Shown: positions 60,201-64,000 of the stretch, piece by piece
Layout of the letters: the number at the start of each line of letters is the position of its first letter
Numbering within the stretch: position 1 is the first letter of the stretch
Translations under genes and position numbers: made by a program
Notes under the pieces: generated by a model
What the model was told of the DNA's origin: nothing
The model's input: only the letters and a program-made list of their open reading frames with translations
Database searches by the model: none
Origin: Lucifuga dentata
Lineage: Eukaryota > Chordata > Actinopteri > Ophidiiformes > Bythitidae
DNA length: 64,000 nucleotides
Reading direction: 5' to 3'
Assembly (NCBI GenBank): GCA_014773175.1
Contig: VXCM01002611.1
Location: 62,001 to 126,000 of the forward strand

Positions 60201-61869
60201 TGGTGGGAACAGTAGAGCTAAGAAAGTCTCACAGCAGCAGGAACAAAGGACTTGTGGAAGCTCCTTCATGCACGGTGCACCGAAGAGCTGACAAGGACTT
60301 TCAGGGCTGAACACTCCAGGACAGAACCAGCACAAAATCTTGACGTGCAATTACAAATACTCAGTATGTTCATTATGTAGTATGTTCTGATGAAGTCTGC
60401 TTATTGTTAACTGCATGCATGTATGAAGAGTTCCTTGAGTTTGTGATGTTTGGCTTTAGATTTGTTGGCAAGCAGTGTAAGGTAGTGTGTTTGCAAGTCA
60501 GAGACCAAATCTTAAGTTCTCTGCCATTTTATTCAACAAAAATAAAAAGCCGTGCAGGACAAAAACAGTCCTGCATGGTTTGATGGACGGTGGCATCGCC
60601 ATGGTGACTGCAGACTTGGACTGAACTAGTCTAAGTGTTAAGGCCTCTGTAAAGTTACATGTACAGACAAACTGAACAAAGTCATTAGTCTGTATGTTGT
60701 GCTGCTCATTCTCAGTCTTGTTTTATATTTTTGTGTTTTGTTTTGCTATAATTTTATTGTTAATACCAGTGGCGTAGGCAGAAATATGTTTTTGAGCAGG
60801 CCTGGGAAAACTTTTTTTTTCTTATTTTTATATATTTATTTTGCTGTTTGTTTCTAACAGCCTTCCACAATGCATTTATCATCTTAATTATTTCAAATCT
60901 ACCAAGGTGAACACTGAAAATCAAAATTTTGTGAATATGTTCCTTTTCTTTTAGCATCACTATACATTCAGATTATGGACACAACAAAGAGCACTGGATT
61001 GTGTAACTTCAGTAAACTCTCAGAATTAAAAACCCAAGATGAGATGTACACTGCTTCTTCACAACAAAGCTGAGGGAGAACTAAAACCAAGACCAGTTAC
61101 TTCCAAAAAAAAACCAAAAAAAAAAAAAAAAANAAAAAAAAAAAAAAAACCACTCTATCCAGCAGTAGAGAAAATTTCAAAATTCCTCACAGGCAAAAAC
61201 ACACAATTCAATGCTGAGGAGTCTATTACACATTCAGTAACCGCTTAAAGGACCATTTTGCATGTTTGAGCCTAATATATTCAATTTTCACACACACAAT
61301 GTTATTGACAATAATTTCTCAAAGCACACTACCGGAACAGTGAATTAAAAATGTTTTTCCTACCTTCCAGACCTCCATTGGTTTCAGTTCATTCTGGTAC
61401 GCTATTAAAATCATTGTTGATACTTTAAACATTCTTGGGATAGGTCATCATCATTGCGAACAAGACATGTATTCAAGGTTTTTTTTTAGAAGTTTTAGTA
61501 ATTTTAGCGTTTAACGCAATAAAAAGTGATCTGAAAATGCTGCTGCTGCTTAACCTTGTAGCCTCGCAGCAAACAGGTCCTGCATTTGACTCTGGTCCTG
61601 AGTGTGTGGCGTTTCCATGTTGTCGCTGTTCTGAGATCAATTTTTTATAAAATTAACACTTTCATATGTGGGAAGATATTAATGCTGCACCCTCTGGGGC
61701 ACACTAATGAGTGTTAAGACCTCTAATCTTATTTTAAATAACTGATCCAGATCATCAGTAATCCTTAGAGACAACATTCCTGTTGCCTTGTTTGACACTG
61801 TTTGTCCTGTTTCTTTACTTCTCCCAGAAAGGATTTTCTAGACGAGACTTCACAGATGGCACCATCTAG
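31392..61869 (+). CDS. pkp3: pkp3 plakophilin-3, 13 coding exons
   Basis: Desmosomal plaque protein of the p120-catenin/plakophilin armadillo group. It links desmosomal cadherins and desmoplakin and also occurs in the nucleus and RNP particles. Exons: 31392-31596, 40505-40593, 43078-43685, 44487-44610, 45359-45563, 45740-45899, 48291-48399, 50607-50771, 53560-53742, 55269-55422, 55591-55786, 56014-56101, 61828-61869. All splice phases agree, giving 2328 nt and 775 aa (human PKP3 797). Residues 1-~300 are the low-complexity head (exons 1-3). Armadillo repeats start near LDMATAVKYL in exon 4 and run to exon 12. The C-terminus is KGFSRRDFTDGTI. VLGAAYIQHQCY, GVLWNLSSRDNL, TRQKMREMQGLVDSLV and ALQNITAGD match PKP3 as I recall it. 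The a or b teleost copy is undecided. Confidence 0.95.
31597..36032. other. pkp3 intron 1, first part
   Basis: Mostly unique-looking AT-rich sequence. Holds a small tandem duplication (TACCTTAAACCAAGATATC unit, about 34690-34730) and a perfect 19-bp hairpin at 35851-35897. No exon is required by the pkp3 phases. Conserved regulatory elements cannot be judged without alignment. Confidence 0.4.
36033..36626. mobile_element. MITE-like family, copy 4 (full length)
   Basis: TTAAAGGACCATACCACCCA to GATATGGTCCTTTAA, inverted ends of about 90 bp running to the CATTTCCCAAAG block. Interior markers CTACCTTCCAGACCACC, GGTTTCAGTTCATTCTGG and GGGGAATATAGTCCC are present. The cleanest copy with copy 5. 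In pkp3 intron 1. Confidence 0.88.
36627..38562. other. pkp3 intron 1, middle part
   Basis: Contains an N-broken T/A homopolymer (37575-37663), a short CA run near 37774-37791 and otherwise AT-rich sequence with no coding signal. Confidence 0.35.
38563..39365. mobile_element. ~0.8-kb palindromic element with homopolymer gaps
   Basis: Outer arms: GGGGTCATGTGTGAAAAAAA near 38579 faces TTTTTTTTCCCACATGACCC near 39326. Inner arms: CTACTAAAAATAGG-type block ACTAAAAATAGGTCAAAGCT (38881-38908 region) faces AGCTTTGACCTATTTTTAG near 39185. Three N gaps (38633, 38846, 39274) sit in or beside A/T runs, so the exact structure is uncertain. Confidence 0.6.
39849..40427. mobile_element. MITE-like family, copy 5 (full length)
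   Basis: TTAAAGGACCATACCATCCA to GGCTGGTATGGTCCTTTA, same orientation and interior as copy 4. Ends 77 bp before pkp3 exon 2. Confidence 0.88.
40505..40593 (+). CDS. pkp3: pkp3 coding exon 2
   Basis: Acceptor TATCTTCTCCATCTAG, donor GCT|GTGAGT. With the split G from exon 1 it reads DYSLTSAKSFTPIHGFSSRS and ends MIHTPSRIMA. GFSSRS resembles the AGFSSRS stretch of the human head domain. It is the least conserved of the exons. The call rests on matching phases (1 in, 0 out), good splice sites and this motif. Confidence 0.8.
41305..42292. mobile_element. ~1-kb DNA transposon-like element, 14-bp TIRs
   Basis: CCGAGTTCCTTATT at 41305 faces AATAAGGAACTCGG ending at 42292, a perfect 14-bp inverted terminus. 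Subterminal regions are rich in CTCGC/GCGAG blocks. The N-gap duplication at 41512 (67-bp units) lies inside. No transposase seen. In pkp3 intron 2. Confidence 0.6.
42386..42905 (+). mobile_element. L2-like LINE 3' end
   Basis: Frames read GVKQRDLTSFCNHQIIQKTM, then FSLLPSGRHHVLSVCKTNRH and SYIPSAIRLLNAS, the conserved C-terminus of fish L2-type ORF2. It is followed by CCTAGAGGGATAAATAAAGT and a GTTGA/ATCAA-type tail. 5'-truncated, 170 bp before pkp3 exon 3. Confidence 0.85.
43078..43685 (+). CDS. pkp3: pkp3 coding exon 3 (head domain)
   Basis: The longest exon, 608 nt, phase 0 in and 2 out, acceptor CACACCCCACAG, donor GAGG|GTGAGA. Encodes Ser/Arg/Gln-rich head-domain sequence beginning VPTVPLHSSGFSSRSAVESS. 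Further landmarks are SRTISR-like (SHRTISRIANRQQQ) and APIQRAASLRSVRSVGKG, matching human APSVRSLSLS. A Gln/Tyr-rich patch (RQQQHYQQQSS) sits mid-exon. Low complexity is expected for plakophilin heads. Confidence 0.93.
43780..43987. repeat. unclassified inverted-repeat fragment
   Basis: AATCAGAAAGGCTTCTTCA near 43839 faces TGAAGAAGCCTTTCAGATG near 43904, and the end CACCTGGATGACTGAGATT matches, in reverse, a motif in the cd81 intron 7 hairpin. In pkp3 intron 3. Confidence 0.5.
43988..44357. mobile_element. MITE-like family, copy 6 (truncated, inverted)
   Basis: Starts TTAAAGGACCATACCAACCA and follows the copy 3 orientation (GGGACTATATTCCCCGGTGG) until sequence matching ATGATGGATTACCT, where similarity stops. 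The second terminus is missing. Confidence 0.8.
44456..44486. repeat. (GT)n abutting the pkp3 exon 4 acceptor
   Basis: GT dinucleotides run to the TAG acceptor itself, so the repeat replaces the usual pyrimidine tract. Confidence 0.9.
44487..44610 (+). CDS. pkp3: pkp3 coding exon 4 (start of armadillo repeats)
   Basis: Encodes MQGLDMATAVKYLSESDSAM then QVLGAAYIQHQCYHSNDAKNQ, closely matching human PSAVKYLMASDPNLQVLGAAY. Phase 2 in, 0 out, donor CAG|GTACCG. The acceptor is unusual: a (GT)n run leads straight into TAG with no separate pyrimidine tract. Confidence 0.95.
44927..45358. repeat. long CT-rich microsatellite with a 171-N gap
   Basis: Imperfect (CT)n with CCCT interruptions. The gap is 45149-45319. 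A pure CT run then leads to the CAG acceptor of pkp3 exon 5. True length is unknown. Confidence 0.9.
45359..45563 (+). CDS. pkp3: pkp3 coding exon 5
   Basis: Encodes VRVLHGIPALVQLFSSSNQE, VQRFATGATRNLIYESAENK and VALINAGGVKQLVSILNEPD to the split codon after KNIT, armadillo helices matching human NQEVQRHATGAMRNLIYDN. Phase 0 in, 1 out. The acceptor tract is a pure (CT)n run after a 171-N gap. Exons 4 and 5 join as in human, so the gap does not hide a coding exon. Confidence 0.96.
45740..45899 (+). CDS. pkp3: pkp3 coding exon 6
   Basis: Acceptor TTGTGTCTGCAG, donor CTCAG|GTAACA. Joined to exon 5 it reads TGVLWNLSSRDNLKEKLSRE, then ALPELTEKILIPLCGSVPLS and SNTTGCLR. GVLWNLSS is the armadillo landmark. 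Phase 1 in, 2 out. Confidence 0.95.
46178..47960 (-). mobile_element. 5'-truncated L2-like LINE (reverse transcriptase) in pkp3 intron 6
   Basis: On the minus strand, frames give NNYQPISNLPFLGKI, VGLSGMVLDWFKSYL, GVPQGSILGPLLFNLYMLPL and SYHSYADDTQIYLALS. These are the fingers, palm (GVPQGSILGPLLF) and catalytic YADD of a non-LTR reverse transcriptase. Frameshifts and stops interrupt it, and the 3' part near 46200-47080 is degenerate. Antisense to pkp3. Confidence 0.9.
48210..48283. repeat. (GT)n/(GCGT)n before the pkp3 exon 7 acceptor
   Basis: GT units with GCGT variants run to within a few bases of GTCTATAG|G, leaving almost no pyrimidine tract. Confidence 0.9.
48291..48399 (+). CDS. pkp3: pkp3 coding exon 7
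   Basis: Encodes (R)NLSSVNERTRQKMREMQGLV then DSLVTYIQHQDRADDK, matching human RNLSSASQATRQKMRECHGLV. Phase 2 in, 0 out, donor AAG|GTAACC. The acceptor CTATAG follows a long GT/GCGT microsatellite almost directly. Confidence 0.95.
48400..50606. other. pkp3 intron 7
   Basis: AT-rich intron without a recognised element. I see no coding or RNA signal. Confidence 0.35.
50607..50771 (+). CDS. pkp3: pkp3 coding exon 8
   Basis: 55 codons, phase 0 at both ends, acceptor TTCACGTTTAG, donor GAG|GTAAAT. Encodes GLENSLCVLRNLSYQLYTEL, then PPSVRHRLEG and MIGCFTLYSKNAKE, matching human VENAVCVLRNLSYRLYDE and VVGCFTPQS. Confidence 0.95.
50930..51792. mobile_element. hAT-like non-autonomous element
   Basis: Left end CAGGGGTGTCAAACTCA, right end TTGAGTATGACATATGTG (its diverged inverse). 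Subterminal GAGGGGGCCAAAATTAAAAA and GGGCCATATGGGCCAGATGT are typical of a widespread fish/vertebrate hAT family. Flanking octamers TCCTACAG/TTCTAGGG agree at five of eight positions. Contains the N-gap duplication at 51509. In pkp3 intron 8. Confidence 0.75.
51793..53559. other. pkp3 intron 8, remainder
   Basis: A short frame near 53069-53281 (AGARVSVLNY-type, KGLQKYLELARVSVLNYIYG) resembles a decayed transposase tail by composition only. No firm call. A GT run sits at 52120-52136. Confidence 0.3.
53560..53742 (+). CDS. pkp3: pkp3 coding exon 9
   Basis: 61 codons, phase 0 at both ends, acceptor TCTCTACAACAG, donor AGG|GTATGA. Encodes QHNQHLSILSEVSHQPRGAE, then WLWHPKVVALYKTVLQNSQ and ALQNITAGDAR. 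EWLWHPKVVALY parallels human EWLWSPQIVGLY. The acceptor is a CAGCAG tandem, so a one-codon (Gln) NAGNAG-type shift is possible. Confidence 0.94.
54019..55009. mobile_element. hAT-like element with AGTAA-rich ends
   Basis: CAGAAGTGGAAAGAGTAA at the left faces TTCGTTACTTTCCATCCCTG at the right. Subterminal ACTCAAGTAAAAGT and TTACTTAAGTAAAACTACTT resemble the 29283-30231 element. A foldback element is nested at 54577-54794. In pkp3 intron 9. Confidence 0.7.
54577..54794. mobile_element. 218-bp foldback MITE with ~98-bp arms
   Basis: The left half (ATTGTAAAATGTGACAAGTT, ATCTAGGAAATCGATTGCC) is the near-perfect inverse of the right half (GGCAATCGGTTTCCTAGAT, AACTTGTCACATTTTACAGT). There is almost no unique centre, so the single strand would fold into one long hairpin. 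Confidence 0.85.
55064..55195. mobile_element. small palindromic MITE
   Basis: Perfect 15-bp arms TCCTATGTTCCCCAG (55064-55078) and CTGGGGAACATAGGA (55181-55195), with an internal TTAACACACA/TGTGTGTTAA inverted pair. In pkp3 intron 9. Confidence 0.65.
55269..55422 (+). CDS. pkp3: pkp3 coding exon 10
   Basis: Encodes WASVLSGVVLEQERMLPILL, then KPLTGLLRNLARHCVNKDHM, matching human LALEQERILNPLL and SLTGLIRNLSRNARNKDEM. Acceptor CTGTCTGCCAG, donor ATGG|GTGAGA, phase 0 in, 1 out. Confidence 0.95.
55591..55786 (+). CDS. pkp3: pkp3 coding exon 11
   Basis: Acceptor CTTTCTTCTTTCAG, donor ACAG|GTGAGG, phase 1 in, 2 out. Encodes AKNMVNVLVTKLPSDGLQEA, VVVNICGALNHLVSSSSLAA and RDISYFNGLPKLVGIKTSHD, matching human VLVNIIAVLNNLV and ARDLLYFDGLRKLIFIK. 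Confidence 0.95.
56014..56101 (+). CDS. pkp3: pkp3 coding exon 12
   Basis: Acceptor CTTGGTTTAG, donor CTG|GTGAGT, phase 2 in, 0 out. Encodes SSGALKAARAASTVLSNMFH then YSKLHKDYKL, matching the human RAASSLLANLWQYNKLHRDF end of the armadillo domain. It is followed by a 5.7 kb intron. Confidence 0.95.
56102..57918. other. pkp3 intron 12, first part, LINE-like
   Basis: From about 56260 to 56560 the sequence (TCAAATCTTTATTTCAGTCTG, GGTGTAGGCTGAAGCC, TTATTACACCTACCCTT) looks like the reverse of a fish LINE 3' end. Two N-gap duplications (56295, 56733) and a third (57847) fall here. No exon. Confidence 0.35.
57919..58345. mobile_element. hAT-like repeat fragment
   Basis: AGAGTCCTGCACGGGCC at the left and the GC-richer, CCCAAGCCC/GGGCCC-rich body resemble a known fish repeat style. 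The right end is not defined. Contains the N-gap duplication at 58239. Confidence 0.4.
59156..60016. mobile_element. possible DNA transposon with 12-bp TIRs
   Basis: TCTGGACCCCAA at 59156 faces TTGGGGTCCAGA ending at 60016. The interior is AT-rich and non-coding, with the N-gap duplication at 59727. Confidence 0.5.
60017..61244. other. pkp3 intron 12, late part
   Basis: No exon apart from exon 13 further on. GTGGCGTAGGCAGAAATATG near 60770 may be a transposon terminus. An N-broken A-run occupies 61106-61149. Confidence 0.3.
61245..61529. mobile_element. MITE-like family, copy 7 (left half)
   Basis: TTAAAGGACC, then (skipping ATACC) ATTTTGCATGTTTGAGCC and the copy 4/5 orientation up to GCAATAAAAAGTGA, where it is truncated. 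In pkp3 intron 12, about 300 bp before exon 13. Confidence 0.8.
61828..61869 (+). CDS. pkp3: pkp3 coding exon 13, terminal (14 codons incl. stop)
   Basis: After acceptor TTACTTCTCCCAG the phase-0 frame reads KGFSRRDFTDGTI then TAG. This aligns with the human PKP3 tail KGYRKEDFLGP, which directly follows KLHRDFRA. The exon is too short for ORF finders. Support is its phase, its position after exon 12 and the KG-x-x-R/K-x-DF match. Confidence 0.87.
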   Translation, partial: KGFSRRDFTDGTI

Positions 61870-62034
61870 GTAGCAGCACATGTTACGTGACATCCTACAT
61901 TAATGGCTGTTGACCTTGGACTCAAAATTGCTGTGGGAAAAGAAGATAATCTAACAGTGATGGACTACAACAATCAGCCAAATGACTTTAAATTTGTGTT
62001 TAATGTGGCTCTGCTTACAACAGATAGCTTGTGA

Positions 62035-62035
<1 letters not shown>

Positions 62036-62067
<32 letters not shown>

Positions 62068-62071
62068 GTCT

Positions 62072-62132
<61 letters not shown>
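62036..62132. repeat. compound (CT)n/(CA)n microsatellite
   Basis: CT units to about 62074, followed directly by CA units. Confidence 0.9.
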
Positions 62133-62136
<4 letters not shown>

Positions 62137-62260
62137 ACAGAGTGGACTTCCCAAAACTGTTTCTCTAAGATATGCTATGTCTTTGTTGACTGAAGTAGAT
62201 TTTTGAAGGTTGATGCTGATACCAATATGTTTAGACTGATGTTGCTGAAATCTCATTATT

Positions 62261-62285
62261 TTAGGGTTAGGGTTAACCCTAACCC
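62261..62285. repeat. head-to-head telomere-like hexamers
   Basis: Two TTAGGG units followed at once by their inverse (AACCCTAACCC), a 25-nt near-perfect palindrome. Confidence 0.8.
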
Positions 62286-62760
62286 ATCATCTGCCCATCC
62301 ATGCCGCAAAATTACTCAGTAATTTTCTTGATGTTCTTGTAAATATGGAAAACACTCTAATAATGATCTTTAGACCACAATGAGAAACTGTAAGAATAGT
62401 TATATCATCGGTGCATATTTTTAAAATCTGACTGTAATCAGACAAAGAGTTATTATGGGATATGATGGGAAGTGTATAGGTGGAAGCACCACAATCATCT
62501 CTGCAGTGGTGTTTTCCCTATGTGCCACCTGGGGGCAGTATTGATCAATTCTACAGTAAATATGTCAGCAGTGCTATCATATGAGACCAGACTAGATTTC
62601 AATATTATATGCAGTAGCAAGGAAAAAGTAGAGAACCCAGTGGGGTTACTTGGATTTCTGCATCAGCTTTTACAGAGATGTGTTTTTGTACAATAATTCA
62701 CAAGTAATACACCAATGTTAATAATAAACTAATAAAAGATATACTTTTTTCTCTGTTGCT

Positions 62761-63132
62761 TCATGTAGCACGATAGTGCAATGGTTGCGTTATTGCTTCA
62801 CAACCAGCAGATCTTTTGTTTGTGCCTCTCCTGTTACTCTGTTGGACCAGGAAACAAATCTGCTGTGAAACTTGGATCATTGAGCTCATTAAAGGTGCTG
62901 GAAAGACTCCTGGCAATGTGCAAAAATATGAGGCCCTGTTCCAGGACTGAAACAGTATCAGGTGGGATACATGGAGCTTGGAGTCTCCCTGAGTTAATGG
63001 AGCCAACTGTTCCTTTTTGAAATCAACTAGGTAGAATGATTTTAGGGAATTCTGGGGAACTGAAGCTGAAGCCACCCCCCACACGCACATCCAATCATGG
63101 TGTGTTACATCCTGTCTAGGGGAGGTCAAGAC
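62761..63132. other. 3' flank of pkp3
   Basis: No coding signal I trust; short frames here lack recognised domains. Confidence 0.35.
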
Positions 63133-63181
63133 TTAAAGGGCCATACCAGCCATTTGCATGTTTGACCCTAATATATTAATA
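63133..63181. mobile_element. MITE-like family, copy 8 (terminal fragment)
   Basis: TTAAAGGGCCATACCAGCCA then TTTGCATGTTTGACCC and TAATATATTAATAT: only the outer terminus is left, running into an ATTT-type simple repeat. Confidence 0.7.
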
Positions 63182-63361
63182 TATATATGTTTCTGTTTTT
63201 TATTTTTATTTATTATTTATTTATTTATTTATTTTAGGGTGGGTGTGAGCACTATGACAGGAAAGAAGGCATTGACGTGTGTATGAATGCAAGGCAGTTA
63301 GGCTGTCACCGGGCGCCCCCTTGTGGTCTGACAGAAGAATTGCTTTTAGCCGCCAAGGCAG

Positions 63362-64000
63362 CTCCGTATATACTCGACTATAAGCCGATCTCGATTATAA
63401 ACCGACCCCCCGATTTTGTCTGCAAATTTAGATTTTTTTAAAAACCCGCATATAAGCCAAGCCCCTAATGTTGCTCGATCAATTTATTTGTTTATTTGTG
63501 TTTTTCTGGGTAATATCATAGAATTCCTGTGATTTTCTGAAAATAATCCACNTTGTTTATTTGTGTTTTTCTGGGTAATATCATAGAATTCCTGTGATTT
63601 TCTGAAAATAATCCACACCGGTAAACAGCTGATTAGGGTAACTGACATTAGCTAACATTAATGTTTTCCGGACTCCTCTTCCCTGTTTCAATCACCAAAA
63701 CAGTTCAACGATGTGTTGATGAAGGTAAAGAAAGCTTTACAAATGACCTTTATTATCATGGCGCTTATTTAGCATATTTAGCTGTGTCATTGAGGGTTTT
63801 TTTTTTTTTGTTTTGTTTTGTTTGTTTTTTAGAATCTCACCCATTACCAGGCCTGCCAACTCTCACGCACTGAGCGTGAGACTCACGCAAACGGCTGACT
63901 TCACACGCTCTCACGCCTGACATCTGATTTCTCACGCTCGGAAAACATCCGTTTAACTTCGTACGTCTTCGGCTTCTCTTTCTGCTCCTCCCACTTTTTA
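63362..64000. repeat. repeat-rich right edge (two common fish repeat termini)
   Basis: GTATATACTCGACTATAAGCC with CATATAAGCCAAGCCCC (63366-63470), and CCAACTCTCACGCACTGAGCG with further TCTCACGC units (63855-63945), each look like interspersed repeat ends. The N-gap duplication at 63552 lies between them. Confidence 0.45.

Larger units (their letters stand above)
61870..62760 (+). other. probable pkp3 3' UTR with twin AATAAA signals
   Basis: Non-coding sequence after the pkp3 stop. It holds a (CT)n/(CA)n compound microsatellite (62036-62132) and a telomere-like palindrome (62261-62285). Two AATAAA signals at 62723-62728 and 62731-62736 would suit polyadenylation shortly afterwards. Confidence 0.5.

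Noticed and set aside
62500..63130. Possible further gene on either strand after pkp3
   Set aside because: Frames are short, lack domains and end in repeats; better explained as 3' UTR and flank.
1..64000. CRISPR, phage, operon or bacterial defence system
   Set aside because: Introns, vertebrate gene content and fish retroelements exclude a prokaryotic origin; no regularly spaced direct repeats are present.

Overview
The window is vertebrate, most likely teleost fish, genomic DNA. It is AT-rich, full of CA/GT and CT microsatellites and fish-type transposable elements, and its genes are split by GT-AG introns. It holds two recognisable protein-coding genes, both on the + strand. The first is the tetraspanin cd81, coding exons 2-8, positions 8503-21522. 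The second is the desmosomal armadillo protein plakophilin-3, pkp3, 13 coding exons, positions 31392-61869. No RNA gene, CRISPR array, operon or bacterial/viral gene set is supported, and I do not see a new biological system here.

Layout. 1-8502 is non-coding: the 5' flank or first intron of cd81, with two abutting DNA transposons at 2698-5065. 8503-21522 carries seven cd81 exons totalling 645 nt (214 codons plus stop). If the missing first exon encodes the usual 22 residues, the protein is 236 aa, the same as mammalian CD81. 21523-31391 is the cd81 3' UTR and intergenic DNA. A GC-richer stretch around 31150-31620 holds the pkp3 start codon. 31392-61869 is pkp3, whose exons splice in consistent phase into a 775-residue protein (human PKP3 is 797 aa). 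Its last coding exon is only 14 codons and lies after a 5.7 kb repeat-filled intron. 61870-64000 is the pkp3 3' UTR and repeat-rich flank.

The two genes are not a functional unit. CD81 organises membrane microdomains and PKP3 binds desmosomal cadherins and desmoplakin. Both human orthologues lie in 11p15.5, so their linkage here fits conserved synteny.

The rest of the signal is repeats. The main item is a ~0.6 kb transposon-like family with ~90 bp terminal inverted repeats, in at least eight full, partial or relic copies. There are also L2-like LINE fragments on both strands, hAT-like elements and several foldback structures. The assembly carries a recurrent artefact: single-N gaps flanked by exact ~57-67 bp direct duplications.
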